39,867 nt of DNA from Bacillota bacterium (GTDB lineage Bacteria; Bacillota; Sulfobacillia; JAJYWN01; JAJZPE01), in contig JAJYMC010000059.1 in the NCBI GenBank assembly GCA_021787335.1, forward strand, positions 1 to 39,867, in the 5' to 3' direction. The notes under the pieces were generated by a model that saw only the letters and a program-made list of their open reading frames with translations, was not told where the DNA came from and did not search any database. A program made the position numbers and the translations under genes. Numbering within the stretch: position 1 is the stretch's first letter; every line of letters begins with the position of its first letter. This document shows positions 18,205 through 27,005 of the stretch, one piece after another.

Positions 18205-20658
18205 TCAGAGTTCGATGACCGTAGCCCGGGCCACCATCGCCCGCGCCGCGGTGACCTCTCGCCGGTGGCAGGTGAACAGGATGACCTGATGAGTCCGCCC
18301 GACCTCGGCCAGAAGGCTCAGGGCCGCGGCCGCCCGCTCATCGTCGTAATGGACCAGGCTGTCGTCGAGGATGAACGGAGGCGCTTCGGCGCCGCCGGTG
18401 AGGAGGTCGGTCACTGCCAGCCGCAGGGCGAAGTAGAACTGGTCGAGCGTGCCCCGGCTGAGGTCGCGGACGTCGTGGCTCTGGCCGTCGACGATGACAG
18501 TCATGGCGAACCCGCGGTCGACGCGGACATCCGGGTAGGTGCCGCCGGTCAGGCGGGCCACGGACGACACGACCCCGGCGTTGAGGGCGGGGGCGAAGCG
18601 GCGTTGGACTTGCTCCGAAGCCTTGGCGATGAGTTCCGAGGCCGTGCTCAGGACGTCTCTATCGGCGACCAGTTCGTCCAGTTCGCGCCGGGCGGACTCG
18701 AGCCGGCGGTCCAGGTCGGCCGGGTCGGGCAATTCGCCGTAACGTCCATCGAGGATCCCGCGGTCCCTGGAGAGCTCTCGTTCCATCGCCGAGGCCTGTT
18801 CATGACGCGCCCGCAGCTCCCGCTCCCGCACCTCCAGGTCGGCGTCCGGGAAGGGCGCGACGCCCACGGGCGCCGACTCGGCCAGTTCAGCCAGGCGGGC
18901 CTCGATACCGTCTCGGGTGTCGCCGCCGAGGGCCTGGCGGAGCAGTTCAGCCTGCCGGCGGTGCTCGGCGACCTGCTTCTCATAGCGGCCGTACCTCTCC
19001 GCCCGGTCCTGATAGTCCCGGATGTCGGCCGCGCCGGCCCGGGTCAGGGCCCGGCGCAGGGATTCGTTCGCCTCGGCCACTTCCTTCCCGACCCGCTCGA
19101 GCTTGGCCCTGATCGCGGCGGCGTTCTCTTCGAGGGCGCGCCGCCTCTCACCGCGCTGGCTCTGGTCGCGGGCCATGTCGACGATGAGACGGTCGAGGTC
19201 GGCCGAGGACTCGGCCCCGGCGTCCGCCAGGAGCTGGGCCCGGCGCGCCTGCAGGTCGCGCAGCCGCTGGGTGTCCTGAGCGCCCTCGGCCTCGGCCGCG
19301 GACACCTGCCGGCGGACCTCCCCGACCTGCGCGGCGGCGGAACGGCGGGCGGAAAAGGCCCAAAGGGCGGCCGGCACCGCCAGGACGGCCAGGAGGAAGA
19401 GGGCCGGGTTGACGGTCACGCCAAGGATGAGGCCGACGGCCGCCAGCCCGATGGCCGCCGCCAGGCCGACCGTCATCGCCGACCGGGCGTTGGCTTCCAG
19501 TTCGGCCAGGCGGGAGCGGAGAAGGGCGGCCCGGTCTTCGCCGGGGCGGTTCCTCGCGGCTGCCAGGTCTTCATCGACCGCCTTCAACGCCGACTGCGCG
19601 CGGCGCAGGGCATTGACCCGCTCGTCGGACCCCGCGGCCGGGGCCGCTCGGCCAAGCCCGCTCAGACGGTCCTGCACCGTGCTGGCCTCGTCGGTCAAAC
19701 GGTCGCGCTCGACCGAGAGCGACCTGACCTTCTCCTGCCATTCGGCCAGGCGGGCCCGGGCGGCCGGCTCGAAGACCGCCGGATCGGTCACGTCCGGACC
19801 CGGCTTGAGGTCGTCGACGGTGGCTGCCGCCTGGGCCATCCCTTCTTCATATTCCTTTATCCTCTGCAGACGCTGCTCCAGGCGCCGGCGCCGGGTCGCC
19901 GCCAGGCGGGCCTCGAATTCGGTCAGGGCCGCCCGCAGGCCGGTCGCCTCCGCCTCACGGCGCTGCAGCCGGGTCTCTTCGGCGAGGATGGCCTCGCGCG
20001 TGCGCACGGCCTCAGTGAGCTTCTTCGACAGGGCCTCGACCTCGACCCGCTTCTGGGCGACCGGCTTGGTCCGCGCCCCGTCCGAGCCGAGCTTCCCGAT
20101 CTGCTCGTCGAGCGTCTTCAGGGCCTTCTGCACCGACAGGTCCTCGGCCCCGGCCTGCGCCAGGTTGGCCAACCGCTCGCTGATCTGGTCGGCCAGCTCG
20201 ATCTGGTCCGTCGAGAGCTGCGGCAGGCAACAGGTGGAGATGAACTCGCCGTCGGTCAGCTTGAGATGCTCGTGGGCGAAGAGAAGCTCGTGCCGCCGGT
20301 CCTGGCGGAAGTCACGGCTCAAGTCGGCGCCGGTGGCCGCGTCGAAGACGCGGGTCGCCGATGGCCCGCGGCCGAAATCCCGCTCCGCGCGGAAGCGACG
20401 GCCGTCCGACAGCTCATACTCCAGCGCTCCGCGGTAATCGCCGCCGCCCCAGGGACGGTAGCGCTCGTACTCGGGGAGCTTGTTCTCACGGGTGGACCCG
20501 GGCTTCTGCAGCCCGTAGAGCATCCCCTGGATGAACCGCTGGAGGGTGCTCTTGCCGGCCTCGTTCAGCCCGTAGACGACGTTGAGCCCGCCGGCCAGAT
20601 CCAGGTCCAGGTTCTTCAGCCGGCCGAAGCCGGTCACCTCGAGGCGGGATATCCTCAT
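18205..20658 (-). CDS. yhaN: YhaN-like SMC/Rad50-type ATPase
   Basis: An 817-residue ATPase that probably works with the adjacent YhaO nuclease in DNA end processing, like Rad50/SbcC with Mre11/SbcD. Walker A is GLNEAGKST (30-38). The C-terminal lobe has the signature DLSRGTLDQFYFALRLAV and Walker B with FILDDSLVHYDDE. Between them lie long coiled-coil stretches rich in Arg, Glu and Ala. Around residues 395-440 there are two adjacent hydrophobic segments (VGLAAAIGLAAVGLILGV and a second one), a membrane hairpin typical of YhaN and absent from SbcC. No zinc-hook CxxC is seen. The start overlaps the yhaO stop (ATGA), so the two are coupled. Confidence 0.9.
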   Translation of the reverse strand: MRISRLEVTGFGRLKNLDLDLAGGLNVVYGLNEAGKSTLQRFIQGMLYGLQKPGSTRENKLPEYERYRPWGGGDYRGALEYELSDGRRFRAERDFGRGPSATRVFDAATGADLSRDFRQDRRHELLFAHEHLKLTDGEFISTCCLPQLSTDQIELADQISERLANLAQAGAEDLSVQKALKTLDEQIGKLGSDGARTKPVAQKRVEVEALSKKLTEAVRTREAILAEETRLQRREAEATGLRAALTEFEARLAATRRRRLEQRLQRIKEYEEGMAQAAATVDDLKPGPDVTDPAVFEPAARARLAEWQEKVRSLSVERDRLTDEASTVQDRLSGLGRAAPAAGSDERVNALRRAQSALKAVDEDLAAARNRPGEDRAALLRSRLAELEANARSAMTVGLAAAIGLAAVGLILGVTVNPALFLLAVLAVPAALWAFSARRSAAAQVGEVRRQVSAAEAEGAQDTQRLRDLQARRAQLLADAGAESSADLDRLIVDMARDQSQRGERRRALEENAAAIRAKLERVGKEVAEANESLRRALTRAGAADIRDYQDRAERYGRYEKQVAEHRRQAELLRQALGGDTRDGIEARLAELAESAPVGVAPFPDADLEVRERELRARHEQASAMERELSRDRGILDGRYGELPDPADLDRRLESARRELDELVADRDVLSTASELIAKASEQVQRRFAPALNAGVVSSVARLTGGTYPDVRVDRGFAMTVIVDGQSHDVRDLSRGTLDQFYFALRLAVTDLLTGGAEAPPFILDDSLVHYDDERAAAALSLLAEVGRTHQVILFTCHRREVTAARAMVARATVIEL

Positions 20659-21818
20659 CGTGAGACCGCCCTCCCTTCGAACGCGGACAGGCCGGCGGCC
20701 AGGACGCGCTCCCAGTAAGGCCGTCGTGCGGGCTCGGCCTCGATGGCCGCGAGGACCTCGCGGACGAAGAGGGCCCGGGCCGAATCGCCCCGCCCGAGGG
20801 CTTCGAGGTCCCAGTCGGGCCGCGTCTCATCGGAAAGCTCGATGAAGCCGAAGGACTCGGCCGCCCGCCGCCTGATGTCCTGGAGGTCCAGGCCGAGGTC
20901 GGGGTCGAGGCGCCCGACGAGGGTCAACCGGAAGAGATCGGTCCTTCGCGCCTCGGGCTGGGCCGCGCCCAGGATGCGGGCGAGGGCCTCGTCATCGCCG
21001 GTGACCCCGGTCAGGTCGACCTGGCTGGTCACATGGCTGCGCCGCCCGACTCGGCGGAACTCGGCCCGGAACGGGCCATCGGTGTCGAAGGTGACCAGGA
21101 AGGCCCCATGGTCGCCGGGTTCTCCGAAGTTGAGGGCCTCCGGCGACCCGGGGTAGACGACCAGGGCTCCGTCCACCGTCTTGGCCTTGGGCCCGTGGTA
21201 GTGCCCGAGGGCGACGTAGCCGAAGCCGGCCGCGGCCGCCCGGTGCGGGTCCAGCGGCTGGAAGAGGGGGACACCCTCGGGCACCGTGGTCGTGTCCGAG
21301 CCGTGGAAGAGCAGGACGCGGCGGCCGCGGCCGCCGGCGGCAGAGAGAGCCGTCCACGCCCCGGCCAGCACGTCCTCGTCGGAATCATAGCGATAGGAAC
21401 CGTAGCCCCAGACGGTCAGTCCGAGGGCCGTCAGCTCTGCGGCCTCGAGGCCGGGATGGACCCGCCCATCGCGGCCGCGCCCGAAGACGCGGACGTTGCC
21501 CGGCCACTCCTGGGTCAGATAATAGGAGTTCTCGACGAGCGGGTCGTGGTTGCCCGGGGCGATGAGCACGGGGATGTCGCCGAGCCCGTGGAGGGCCTCG
21601 CGCACCGCGTTGATGGTCGCCTTGGTCACCCAGCGGTGCTCGAAGAGGTCACCGGCGATGAGGACGGCGTCCACGCGTTCCGCCGCGGCCAGGCCGATCA
21701 GGTTGGTGAAGGCCTGCCGGACCTCGGCGCGTCTCGCGGCGGCCAGGTCGGGCGGGAGCCCAAGGCCAGCGAAACGCGAGTCCAGGTGGACGTCGGAGAT
21801 GTGCAACAGCTTGGGCAA
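20655..21818 (-). CDS. yhaO: YhaO-like metallophosphoesterase (SbcD/Mre11 type)
   Basis: A 387-residue calcineurin-like phosphoesterase and the likely nuclease partner of YhaN. Metal-site motifs appear in order: HISDVHLDS (Asp9, His11), IAGDLFEH, IAPGNHDPL, LLFHGSD and ALGHYHGPK. The frame stays open to 22001, but the true start is the TTG at 21818. It gives MPKLLHISDVHLDS and is preceded by AAGGAGG with a normal gap; the extra upstream residues look unrelated to the family. Its 3' end overlaps yhaN by 4 bases. The promoter should lie in 21819-22030, shared divergently with the spore-coat pair. Confidence 0.9.
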   Translation of the reverse strand: MPKLLHISDVHLDSRFAGLGLPPDLAAARRAEVRQAFTNLIGLAAAERVDAVLIAGDLFEHRWVTKATINAVREALHGLGDIPVLIAPGNHDPLVENSYYLTQEWPGNVRVFGRGRDGRVHPGLEAAELTALGLTVWGYGSYRYDSDEDVLAGAWTALSAAGGRGRRVLLFHGSDTTTVPEGVPLFQPLDPHRAAAAGFGYVALGHYHGPKAKTVDGALVVYPGSPEALNFGEPGDHGAFLVTFDTDGPFRAEFRRVGRRSHVTSQVDLTGVTGDDEALARILGAAQPEARRTDLFRLTLVGRLDPDLGLDLQDIRRRAAESFGFIELSDETRPDWDLEALGRGDSARALFVREVLAAIEAEPARRPYWERVLAAGLSAFEGRAVSR

Positions 21819-22030
21819 GGGGGCGACCTCCTTGGCGCCGGATCGTGCTCCCACGGACGGCCTGTCCGCGCGCGGGGGAGCGCTCTTGGGCCTGTATTCG
21901 CGGCCCCAGCGGGCCTCTCCTTCAAGATTGTGGCAGGGGTCAAGGACGCCGCCCTCCGAACCCATCAATTTCCTCGCAAGGCAGAAGGCCGGATGGCTCA
22001 AGCTACCAGCCGGAGGAGGTGATTGTCGGG

Positions 22031-22390
22031 ATGAAGATCTCCGAGATCGAACTGCTCGAGTTGAACCAAGCCCTCAAGGGCTATGAGGCCTGCATCGAAA
22101 AGGCCGGCATGGTGATGAGCCAGTGTGAGGACAACGATGTCCGCCACATGGTCGAGCGCACCCGCCGCATGCTCCAGCAGCACTATGAGGAGATGATGCG
22201 GCTGGTCAACGACGTTGACATGGCCGAAGGCCGCTTGACCGAGGGCCGGCGGCCGGCGACCGATCAGCCGCCGCAGACCCCCGGCTACACCACGCACGGT
22301 TGGAGCGGCCCGAGCTACGGGACGACCTACGGGGGCGTGGCGAACGAGCGCGAGGCCGGCGGCCCTCACACGGGCCAGATCAAGACCTGA
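22031..22390 (+). CDS. Small protein, probable spore-coat associated
   Basis: A 119-residue protein. Residues 1-70 are predicted to be two helices (LLELNQALKGYEACIEKAG and VERTRRMLQQHYEEMMRLV), a pattern like the ferritin-like helix pair of CotF-type coat proteins. The C-terminal 50 residues are Gly-, Pro-, Thr- and Tyr-rich and look disordered, as in coat or exosporium proteins. GGAGGAGG lies about 10 bases before the ATG at 22031; the open frame upstream is not coding-like. It is 35 bases from a clearer CotF-like gene, which supports the coat role. No enzyme motif is seen. Confidence 0.6.
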   Translation: MKISEIELLELNQALKGYEACIEKAGMVMSQCEDNDVRHMVERTRRMLQQHYEEMMRLVNDVDMAEGRLTEGRRPATDQPPQTPGYTTHGWSGPSYGTTYGGVANEREAGGPHTGQIKT

Positions 22391-22425
22391 CCCGGAGCCG
22401 GGCAGGCGACGAGAGGAGGCAGGAC

Positions 22426-22788
22426 ATGCCTAACACCACTGGGACCGGGGCGGTCCGAATGAGCCCCAAGTCCATCGCCACGAACTTTCTCGAGGCATCC
22501 AAGTTCATGGCCGTCGAGAGTACCCGGACGGCTCTCGAGTGCTCGACACCCCAGATCCGCCGGGCGTTCTCCCGGATGATCGACGACCACCTGCGGCTGG
22601 CCGAGGACTGGTTCGAGGTCATGGAACGAAAAGGCTGGTACAGGGTCGTGCCTGGGGACGACCAGACCCTGAACATGGTCCGCGGCGAAGCTCGCGACTT
22701 CGGGGCCTATGGCGGCTCCGGGTCGCTCGGGACCATCGGGCGGGGCGGCCGGTTCCCCGAGGACTGGGCGACCGAGACCAATCGCTGA
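22426..22788 (+). CDS. CotF-family spore coat protein
   Basis: A 120-residue protein of the CotF/ferritin-like coat family. The helical core has NFLEASKFMAVESTRTALEC, TPQIRRAFSRMIDDHLRLAE and the family's most recognisable feature, a KGWY motif followed by a short tail. In related spore formers these proteins are deposited in the spore coat. GAGGAGG lies 7 bases before the ATG at 22426. The C-terminal 35 residues are Gly-rich. With the preceding small gene it forms a two-gene unit ended by a hairpin at 22869. Expression late in sporulation is expected but no sigma-E or sigma-K site was confirmed. Confidence 0.8.
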   Translation: MPNTTGTGAVRMSPKSIATNFLEASKFMAVESTRTALECSTPQIRRAFSRMIDDHLRLAEDWFEVMERKGWYRVVPGDDQTLNMVRGEARDFGAYGGSGSLGTIGRGGRFPEDWATETNR

Positions 22789-22868
22789 CTCCTTCGGAAC
22801 GACTGATTACCACCGCGGCGCAGCCCGAGGAGGGCAGGAAGACGCCGGCCTTCGCCGAAAATGACAAA

Positions 22869-22908
22869 GACGGCCGCCCGCTCGGGCCACCGGGGGCGGT
22901 CGTTGTGT
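22869..22908 (+). terminator. Terminator-like hairpin after the coat genes
   Basis: GACGGCCGCCC (22869-22879) can pair with GGGCGGTCGTT (22894-22904) using G-U pairs. A T-rich stretch, GTGTTTGTATCTTT, follows. Confidence 0.6.
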
Positions 22909-22936
22909 TTGTATCTTTCCCGCCGGAGGAAAGCCC

Positions 22937-23758
22937 TTGAGGTTCTGCTCTCTCGCCAGCTCCAGCGGCGGCAACGCCTACCTGGTCACGGGACGCGACG
23001 GCACGTCCGTCCTCGTGGACTGCGGCATCTCGCTCCGCCGGCTGGAGGCCGGTCTGACGGCCTGCGGGGTCAGCCCGGACGAGCTGGCCGGGGTCTTCAT
23101 GACTCACGAGCACGCCGACCATGTCCAGGCCCTGCGCCTTCGCCACCCGTTCCCGGCCAGGCACGGTGTGCCCGTCTTCGCCCCGACCGGGTTCTGGGAC
23201 GCTTTCGGCGACGGGGCGGGGCTCGACCGCCGGATCATCGCCGCGGCTAAGTCGGTGCGCCTGGGCGGCCTGACCGTGACCGCCTTCCCGAAGCCTCACG
23301 ACGCCGCCGAACCCGTCGGCTACCTCGTTGAGGACGGTCGCGAGGCGATCGGCGTGGCCACCGACCTGGGGACGGTCACCCACGACGTCCTGTCGGCCCT
23401 GCGCGGGGCCGACCACCTCATCTTCGAGAGTAACCACGACGCGGTCCTCGAGGCCCGGTCGGGCCGTCCGGCCTATCTCATCCGCCGCGTCCTCAGCGAC
23501 CACGGGCATCTCTCCAACCAGCAGGCCGGGCAGGCCTTGGCCCTGCTGGCCGGGAAGCGCACCCGGACCATCCTCCTGGCCCACCTGAGCGAGGAGTGCA
23601 ACCTCCCTGAGCTGGCCCTCGATACGGTCTCCGAATACCTGGTCGGGACCCCGTTCGACGGCCTCCTGGCCACCGCCCCGCACCGGCACCCGTCGCCGCT
23701 GTATTCGCGGGACGGGGCCGAGCCGGCCCGCCCGGCGGCCGGAGAGATCAGGGCCTGA
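22937..23758 (+). CDS. walJ: MBL-fold metallohydrolase, WalJ/YycJ-like
   Basis: A 273-residue metallo-beta-lactamase-fold hydrolase. The metal motif THEHADH gives His57, His59, Asp61 and His62. The N-terminus MRFCSLASSSGGNAYLV and VLVDCGISLRRLE are hallmarks of the WalJ (YycJ, VicX) group, which acts in cell-wall or DNA-replication coordination in Bacillota. Later motifs are ATDLGTVTHDV, ESNHD, SDHGHLSNQQAG and LAHLSEECN. In many relatives the gene sits with walRK; here a two-component system is 3 kb away but not adjacent. The start is a TTG with GGAGGAAAG upstream. Its 3' end overlaps the convergent protease gene by 11 bases. Confidence 0.9.
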   Translation: MRFCSLASSSGGNAYLVTGRDGTSVLVDCGISLRRLEAGLTACGVSPDELAGVFMTHEHADHVQALRLRHPFPARHGVPVFAPTGFWDAFGDGAGLDRRIIAAAKSVRLGGLTVTAFPKPHDAAEPVGYLVEDGREAIGVATDLGTVTHDVLSALRGADHLIFESNHDAVLEARSGRPAYLIRRVLSDHGHLSNQQAGQALALLAGKRTRTILLAHLSEECNLPELALDTVSEYLVGTPFDGLLATAPHRHPSPLYSRDGAEPARPAAGEIRA

Positions 23759-24722
23759 GGCCCAGAAGGACCTCGCGGATCACCGCTGGCAGGTAGTCGT
23801 CGCCGCTCTGCCCGGACCGCTCGAACCGTTCGAGGGGCTCCATGAACCGCTCGACCAGAGACAACCCGCGGGTATCGCGGTTGTGGGCCAGGCGCTGGGT
23901 CAACCGTTCGGGGTCGGGATGGTCGGCCCGCATGGCCACCGCCTCGGTCAGGTTCTCCTGGACGAAGACCGCCCAGAGCGCATAGGGTCAGAGATACTGG
24001 TTGGACAGGTCGGCGACCTTCGGGAAGAGATGGGCGGTCGCGTCGAGCGCCTCCCGCTGGCTGGCGACCAGCGGGTTGACCAGGATGTGGGCGTACTCAT
24101 GCCTGACGATATGCTGGTTGAGGTCGTCGGACGGTCCGCTGACGACATAGACCACCGGCCCGGTGTCGACGGCGTAGCCCGTGCTATAGGAGTCCAGCAG
24201 GTTGGGGACGTAGACGACAGCCGCTTTGGGCGGGCTCTTGGGCCGTAGGTAGTCCTCGATGGCGGAGACCGCCAGCTGGCCGGCCGGGCGGTGCCTGGCC
24301 GCCTCGCGCTCGTGGGCCGGCCGGTGCTCATCCCATAGGCCTTGCCAGGGTGACTCGGCGAAGATGGCCCGGTTGATGGCGTCCAGCTCCGGCGCCAGGG
24401 CCTCGAAGACGGCGGCCAGTTCTGGGCTTCCGGCGAAGGCATCGGTCAGGCTCCTTCCCGTCAACGCGGCCGGGTCGTCGATTCCGTGGTTAAGGGTCCA
24501 GTACACGAACGCGAACTGGTGGGTCTGCTGGACGAGGGTCCACAGTCGCTGCTTGACGGGCGATTCCCAACCCGCCAGGGCGGCCCGGACGGCCAGGCGG
24601 ACCGGGTGCATCCCGGCCGGGTTGCACTCAAGGTTATAGCCCGATGCGTTCAGGACGCAGAAGAGGCGGAACAGACGGACATCAGGGGCGCTTCGCAAGC
24701 GCTCGGCGAGTTCCACGGTCAT
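23748..24722 (-). CDS. Putative zinc metalloprotease (DUF4932-like) with in-frame TGA, candidate selenoprotein
   Basis: A 324-codon frame with one internal TGA at codon 245 (23988-23990). Before it, HEYAH (208-212) in IVRHEYAHILVNPLV is a zinc-protease HExxH motif like that of DUF4932 proteins. After the TGA the same frame continues as PYALWAVFVQENLTEAV. It supplies a conserved-looking Trp250 and Glu256, a plausible third metal ligand, and runs 79 codons to a normal stop with high GC3. A SECIS-like hairpin follows the TGA at the right distance (separate entry). The host decodes UGA as Sec, as selD shows. Alternatives are a nonsense mutation or a read error (TGG or CGA to TGA). GGAGGA abuts the ATG; GTG at codon 3 is an alternative start. 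No signal peptide is seen. Function unknown. Confidence 0.7.
23955..23978 (-). other. SECIS-like hairpin downstream of the protease TGA
   Basis: On the minus strand, nine bases after the TGA, CTCTGGGC pairs with GTCCA-G-GAG (one bulged G, one G-U pair), leaving a 7-base loop GGTCTTC. Bacterial SECIS elements usually place a GGU(C) loop 16-37 bases after UGA; here it begins 17 bases after. GTC valine codons are common in this genome, so chance is possible. Confidence 0.5.
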
Positions 24723-24800
24723 TCCTCCCCCGACCCAACTACCATCCCTTTTCGGGGCCGGTCGGGATTTCCCTCCCAGCAAGTTCCAGGGGGTGAGCGA

Positions 24801-25859
24801 GTGAAGGTTCTCGTCATCGGCGGCACCCGCTTCATCGGGCCGCGTCTGGTGCCCAGGCTCATCGCCGCCGGGCACCGGGTGGCCGTCCTGACCCGGGGCC
24901 AGGCCCCGGCGGACTTCCCGGGCCTGGCCGCCCACCTGAAGGTCGATCGCACCGACGCCGGGGCCTTCAAGGCCGCGGTCACCGCCGACCCGTGGGACGT
25001 GGTCATCGACACGGTGGCCTACGGGCCCGCGGACGTCGAGTCGGTCGTCGACGCCTTGGGCGGGCGCATCCGCCAGTATGTCGTCGTCTCGACCTACACC
25101 GTCTACCCGCATGACACGACCGGCCCACGGGCCCTGGCCGGGCCGACCGATTTCCGGCTGGTCCCCGAGGAGCCCGTCGACCTCGACTACGTCGAGCCCG
25201 AGTACCAGGGCCCCGGCGGTGCCGAGCGCGGCGCCTACTCGCTGCAGAAGCGGGCTCTGGAGAAGGTCCTCTGGGGCCTTAGGGGCAGCCCGCCGTTCGC
25301 CTTCACCATCGCCCGCCCGGCCAACATCGAGGGGCCCGGCGACCCGTCGAACCGGCGCGGCTTCTATGTCCAGCGAATCGCCGACGGCGGCCCGGTGATC
25401 ATCCCCGACGCCCTTAACCCCCCGTTCCGCCACGTCTACGTGGACGACGTGGCCCAAGCCCTGGCGGCGATGGCCGGCAACGAGCGGGCCCACGGCCGCG
25501 CTTACAACCTGACCATGGAAGAGATCATGTTCCTCGAGGAGTACCTCGGCCTCATCGCCGAGGCCGCCGGCCGCCAGCTGGACCTCGTCCGCATCCCCAC
25601 CAGTTACCTGGAGCGGACGCCCCTGAACCCGTACCGGCTGCCAATCCCGTGGCGCTCACTGCTGCTCGACGTGTCACGGGCGGCGGCCGACCTCGGCTAC
25701 CGCTCGACGCCCGTCCGGCAATGGGTGGCCGAGACGGTCCGCTGGTTCCTCGGGCCAGACCGCGGCGAGGACTCGCGCGACTATGGCCGTCGCGCCCTCG
25801 AGGTCCAGGTGGCCGCGGAATACCGACGCAAGATGACGGAGGCTGGACTGTGGACCTGA
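24801..25859 (+). CDS. NAD-dependent epimerase/dehydratase-family protein
   Basis: A 352-residue extended short-chain dehydrogenase. The Rossmann motif GGTRFIG is at residues 7-13, and the catalytic pair lies in YSLQK (Tyr-x3-Lys). TIARPANIEGPGD and FRHVYVDDVAQAL are typical of sugar-nucleotide epimerases and related reductases. The C-terminal half has LDVSRAAADLGYRSTPV, the usual closing motif. The start is the GTG at 24801, with AGGGGGTGAG upstream; the open frame before it is antisense to the divergent protease gene. The 3' end overlaps the aminotransferase start by 10 bases, so the two are coupled. Substrate unknown. Confidence 0.85.
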   Translation: MKVLVIGGTRFIGPRLVPRLIAAGHRVAVLTRGQAPADFPGLAAHLKVDRTDAGAFKAAVTADPWDVVIDTVAYGPADVESVVDALGGRIRQYVVVSTYTVYPHDTTGPRALAGPTDFRLVPEEPVDLDYVEPEYQGPGGAERGAYSLQKRALEKVLWGLRGSPPFAFTIARPANIEGPGDPSNRRGFYVQRIADGGPVIIPDALNPPFRHVYVDDVAQALAAMAGNERAHGRAYNLTMEEIMFLEEYLGLIAEAAGRQLDLVRIPTSYLERTPLNPYRLPIPWRSLLLDVSRAAADLGYRSTPVRQWVAETVRWFLGPDRGEDSRDYGRRALEVQVAAEYRRKMTEAGLWT

Positions 25860-26878
25860 TCCGACTCAACGCCAACGAGAGCCCGTACGACCTCCCGGCC
25901 CCGCTCAAGGAGGAGATCCTGGAGGCCGCGCGGGCCTTGCCGTTCAACCGCTATGACCCGGGATTGGCCGACGACCTGCGGAGGCGGCTGGCCGCCTACG
26001 CCGACCCGGACTCGCGCGGCCCGGTGACCGCCGCGAACATCGTCCTCGGCAACGGCTCCGACGAACTCATCCTCCTCGTCAACGAGGTCTTCGCCGGGCC
26101 CGGCCGGAAGGTCGTGGTCATCAGCCCGTCGTTCGAGATGTACCGGATCACCGCTCTGCGCATCGGGGCCGAGGTCGAGCGCTTCGAACTGGGTCCCGGC
26201 CCTGCCTTCGCCCTCGACGCGGATGCGCTCGTGAAGGCCTGCCGCGACGCCGCGGTCATCTTCGTCTGCCGTCCCAACAACCCGACCGGGACGGTGGCTC
26301 CTGAGGCGGCCATCGACCGGCTGCTGGCCGAGACCCCGGCCGTGGTCGCCGTCGATGAGGCCTACCACGAATTCACTGGGCTGACCCTGGCCCCGCGGGC
26401 GCCCCGCTCGGAGAGGCTGATCGTCCTGAGGACGCTGTCGAAGTTGTTCGCCGTGGCCGGCCTGCGCCTGGGCTATGCCATCGCCCCCGCGCCGCTGGCC
26501 GAGCGGATGAACCGGGCGCGCCTGCCCTTCAACGTCAGCACCTTCACCCAGCTCGCGGCCCGCGTGGTCGTCGACCGGCGGGCCGAGCTGGAGCCGCTCC
26601 GCCGGGCCATCCTGTCCGAGACGGCCAAGCTCGAGGCCGGCCTCGCCGGCCGCCCCGGCGTGACGGTCACGCCCACGGGGACCAATTTCGTCCTCGTCGA
26701 GACGCCGCTTTCGGCGGTGAAACTGGCGGACGAACTCAGGCAGCGCGGCATCCTGGTGCGCACCTACCAGGACGAACCGGCGCTGCGGCACCACGTCCGG
26801 GTCAACGCCGGGCGCTCCGACGAGACGGGCGCTTTCCTGACGGCCTTTGGCGACGTCCTTTCGCATGTCAAAGCCTGA
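25850..26878 (+). CDS. hisC: Histidinol-phosphate aminotransferase-like PLP enzyme
   Basis: A 342-residue class I/II aminotransferase of the HisC type. It opens IRLNANESPYDLP, the HisC N-terminal signature. CRPNNPTGT binds PLP; VDEAYHEF carries the cofactor-contacting Asp and Tyr; and Lys198 in TLSKLFAVAGLRLGY is the Schiff-base lysine. VRVNAGRSDE near the end holds the phosphate/carboxylate Arg. GGAGG lies 7 bases before the GTG start. No other histidine genes are here; the coupled epimerase partner could mean a different amino-sugar or amino-acid role, so hisC is a family-level name. Confidence 0.82.
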   Translation: MDLIRLNANESPYDLPAPLKEEILEAARALPFNRYDPGLADDLRRRLAAYADPDSRGPVTAANIVLGNGSDELILLVNEVFAGPGRKVVVISPSFEMYRITALRIGAEVERFELGPGPAFALDADALVKACRDAAVIFVCRPNNPTGTVAPEAAIDRLLAETPAVVAVDEAYHEFTGLTLAPRAPRSERLIVLRTLSKLFAVAGLRLGYAIAPAPLAERMNRARLPFNVSTFTQLAARVVVDRRAELEPLRRAILSETAKLEAGLAGRPGVTVTPTGTNFVLVETPLSAVKLADELRQRGILVRTYQDEPALRHHVRVNAGRSDETGAFLTAFGDVLSHVKA

Positions 26879-26935
26879 CTCGATTGGCAGCAAGCACCGA
26901 AAGGAAACCGCGCGGGGTCCGTTTAATACTAAACA

Positions 26936-26984
26936 GGTTTGTGACTCGGGGTTTGTGACTCAGCCGAAAACAGGTTTATGACTC
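26936..26984 (+). repeat. Three direct repeats before the response regulator gene
   Basis: GGTTTGTGACTC occurs at 26936-26947 and 26950-26961, and GGTTTATGACTC at 26973-26984. Starts are 14 and 23 bases apart. A GTTTA-ATAC-TAAAC inverted repeat sits just upstream (26921-26934). The position suits an operator for the two-component operon. Confidence 0.7.
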
Positions 26985-27005
26985 AGGCGAACCGAGGTGA
27001 GCGCG

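Noticed and set aside
18172-20718. 848-codon open frame on the plus strand
   Set aside because: Antisense shadow of yhaN, whose ATPase motifs and ribosome coupling are clear.
24723-25493. Upstream extension of the minus-strand protease frame
   Set aside because: It is antisense to the epimerase, and GGAGGA sits at the ATG at 24722.
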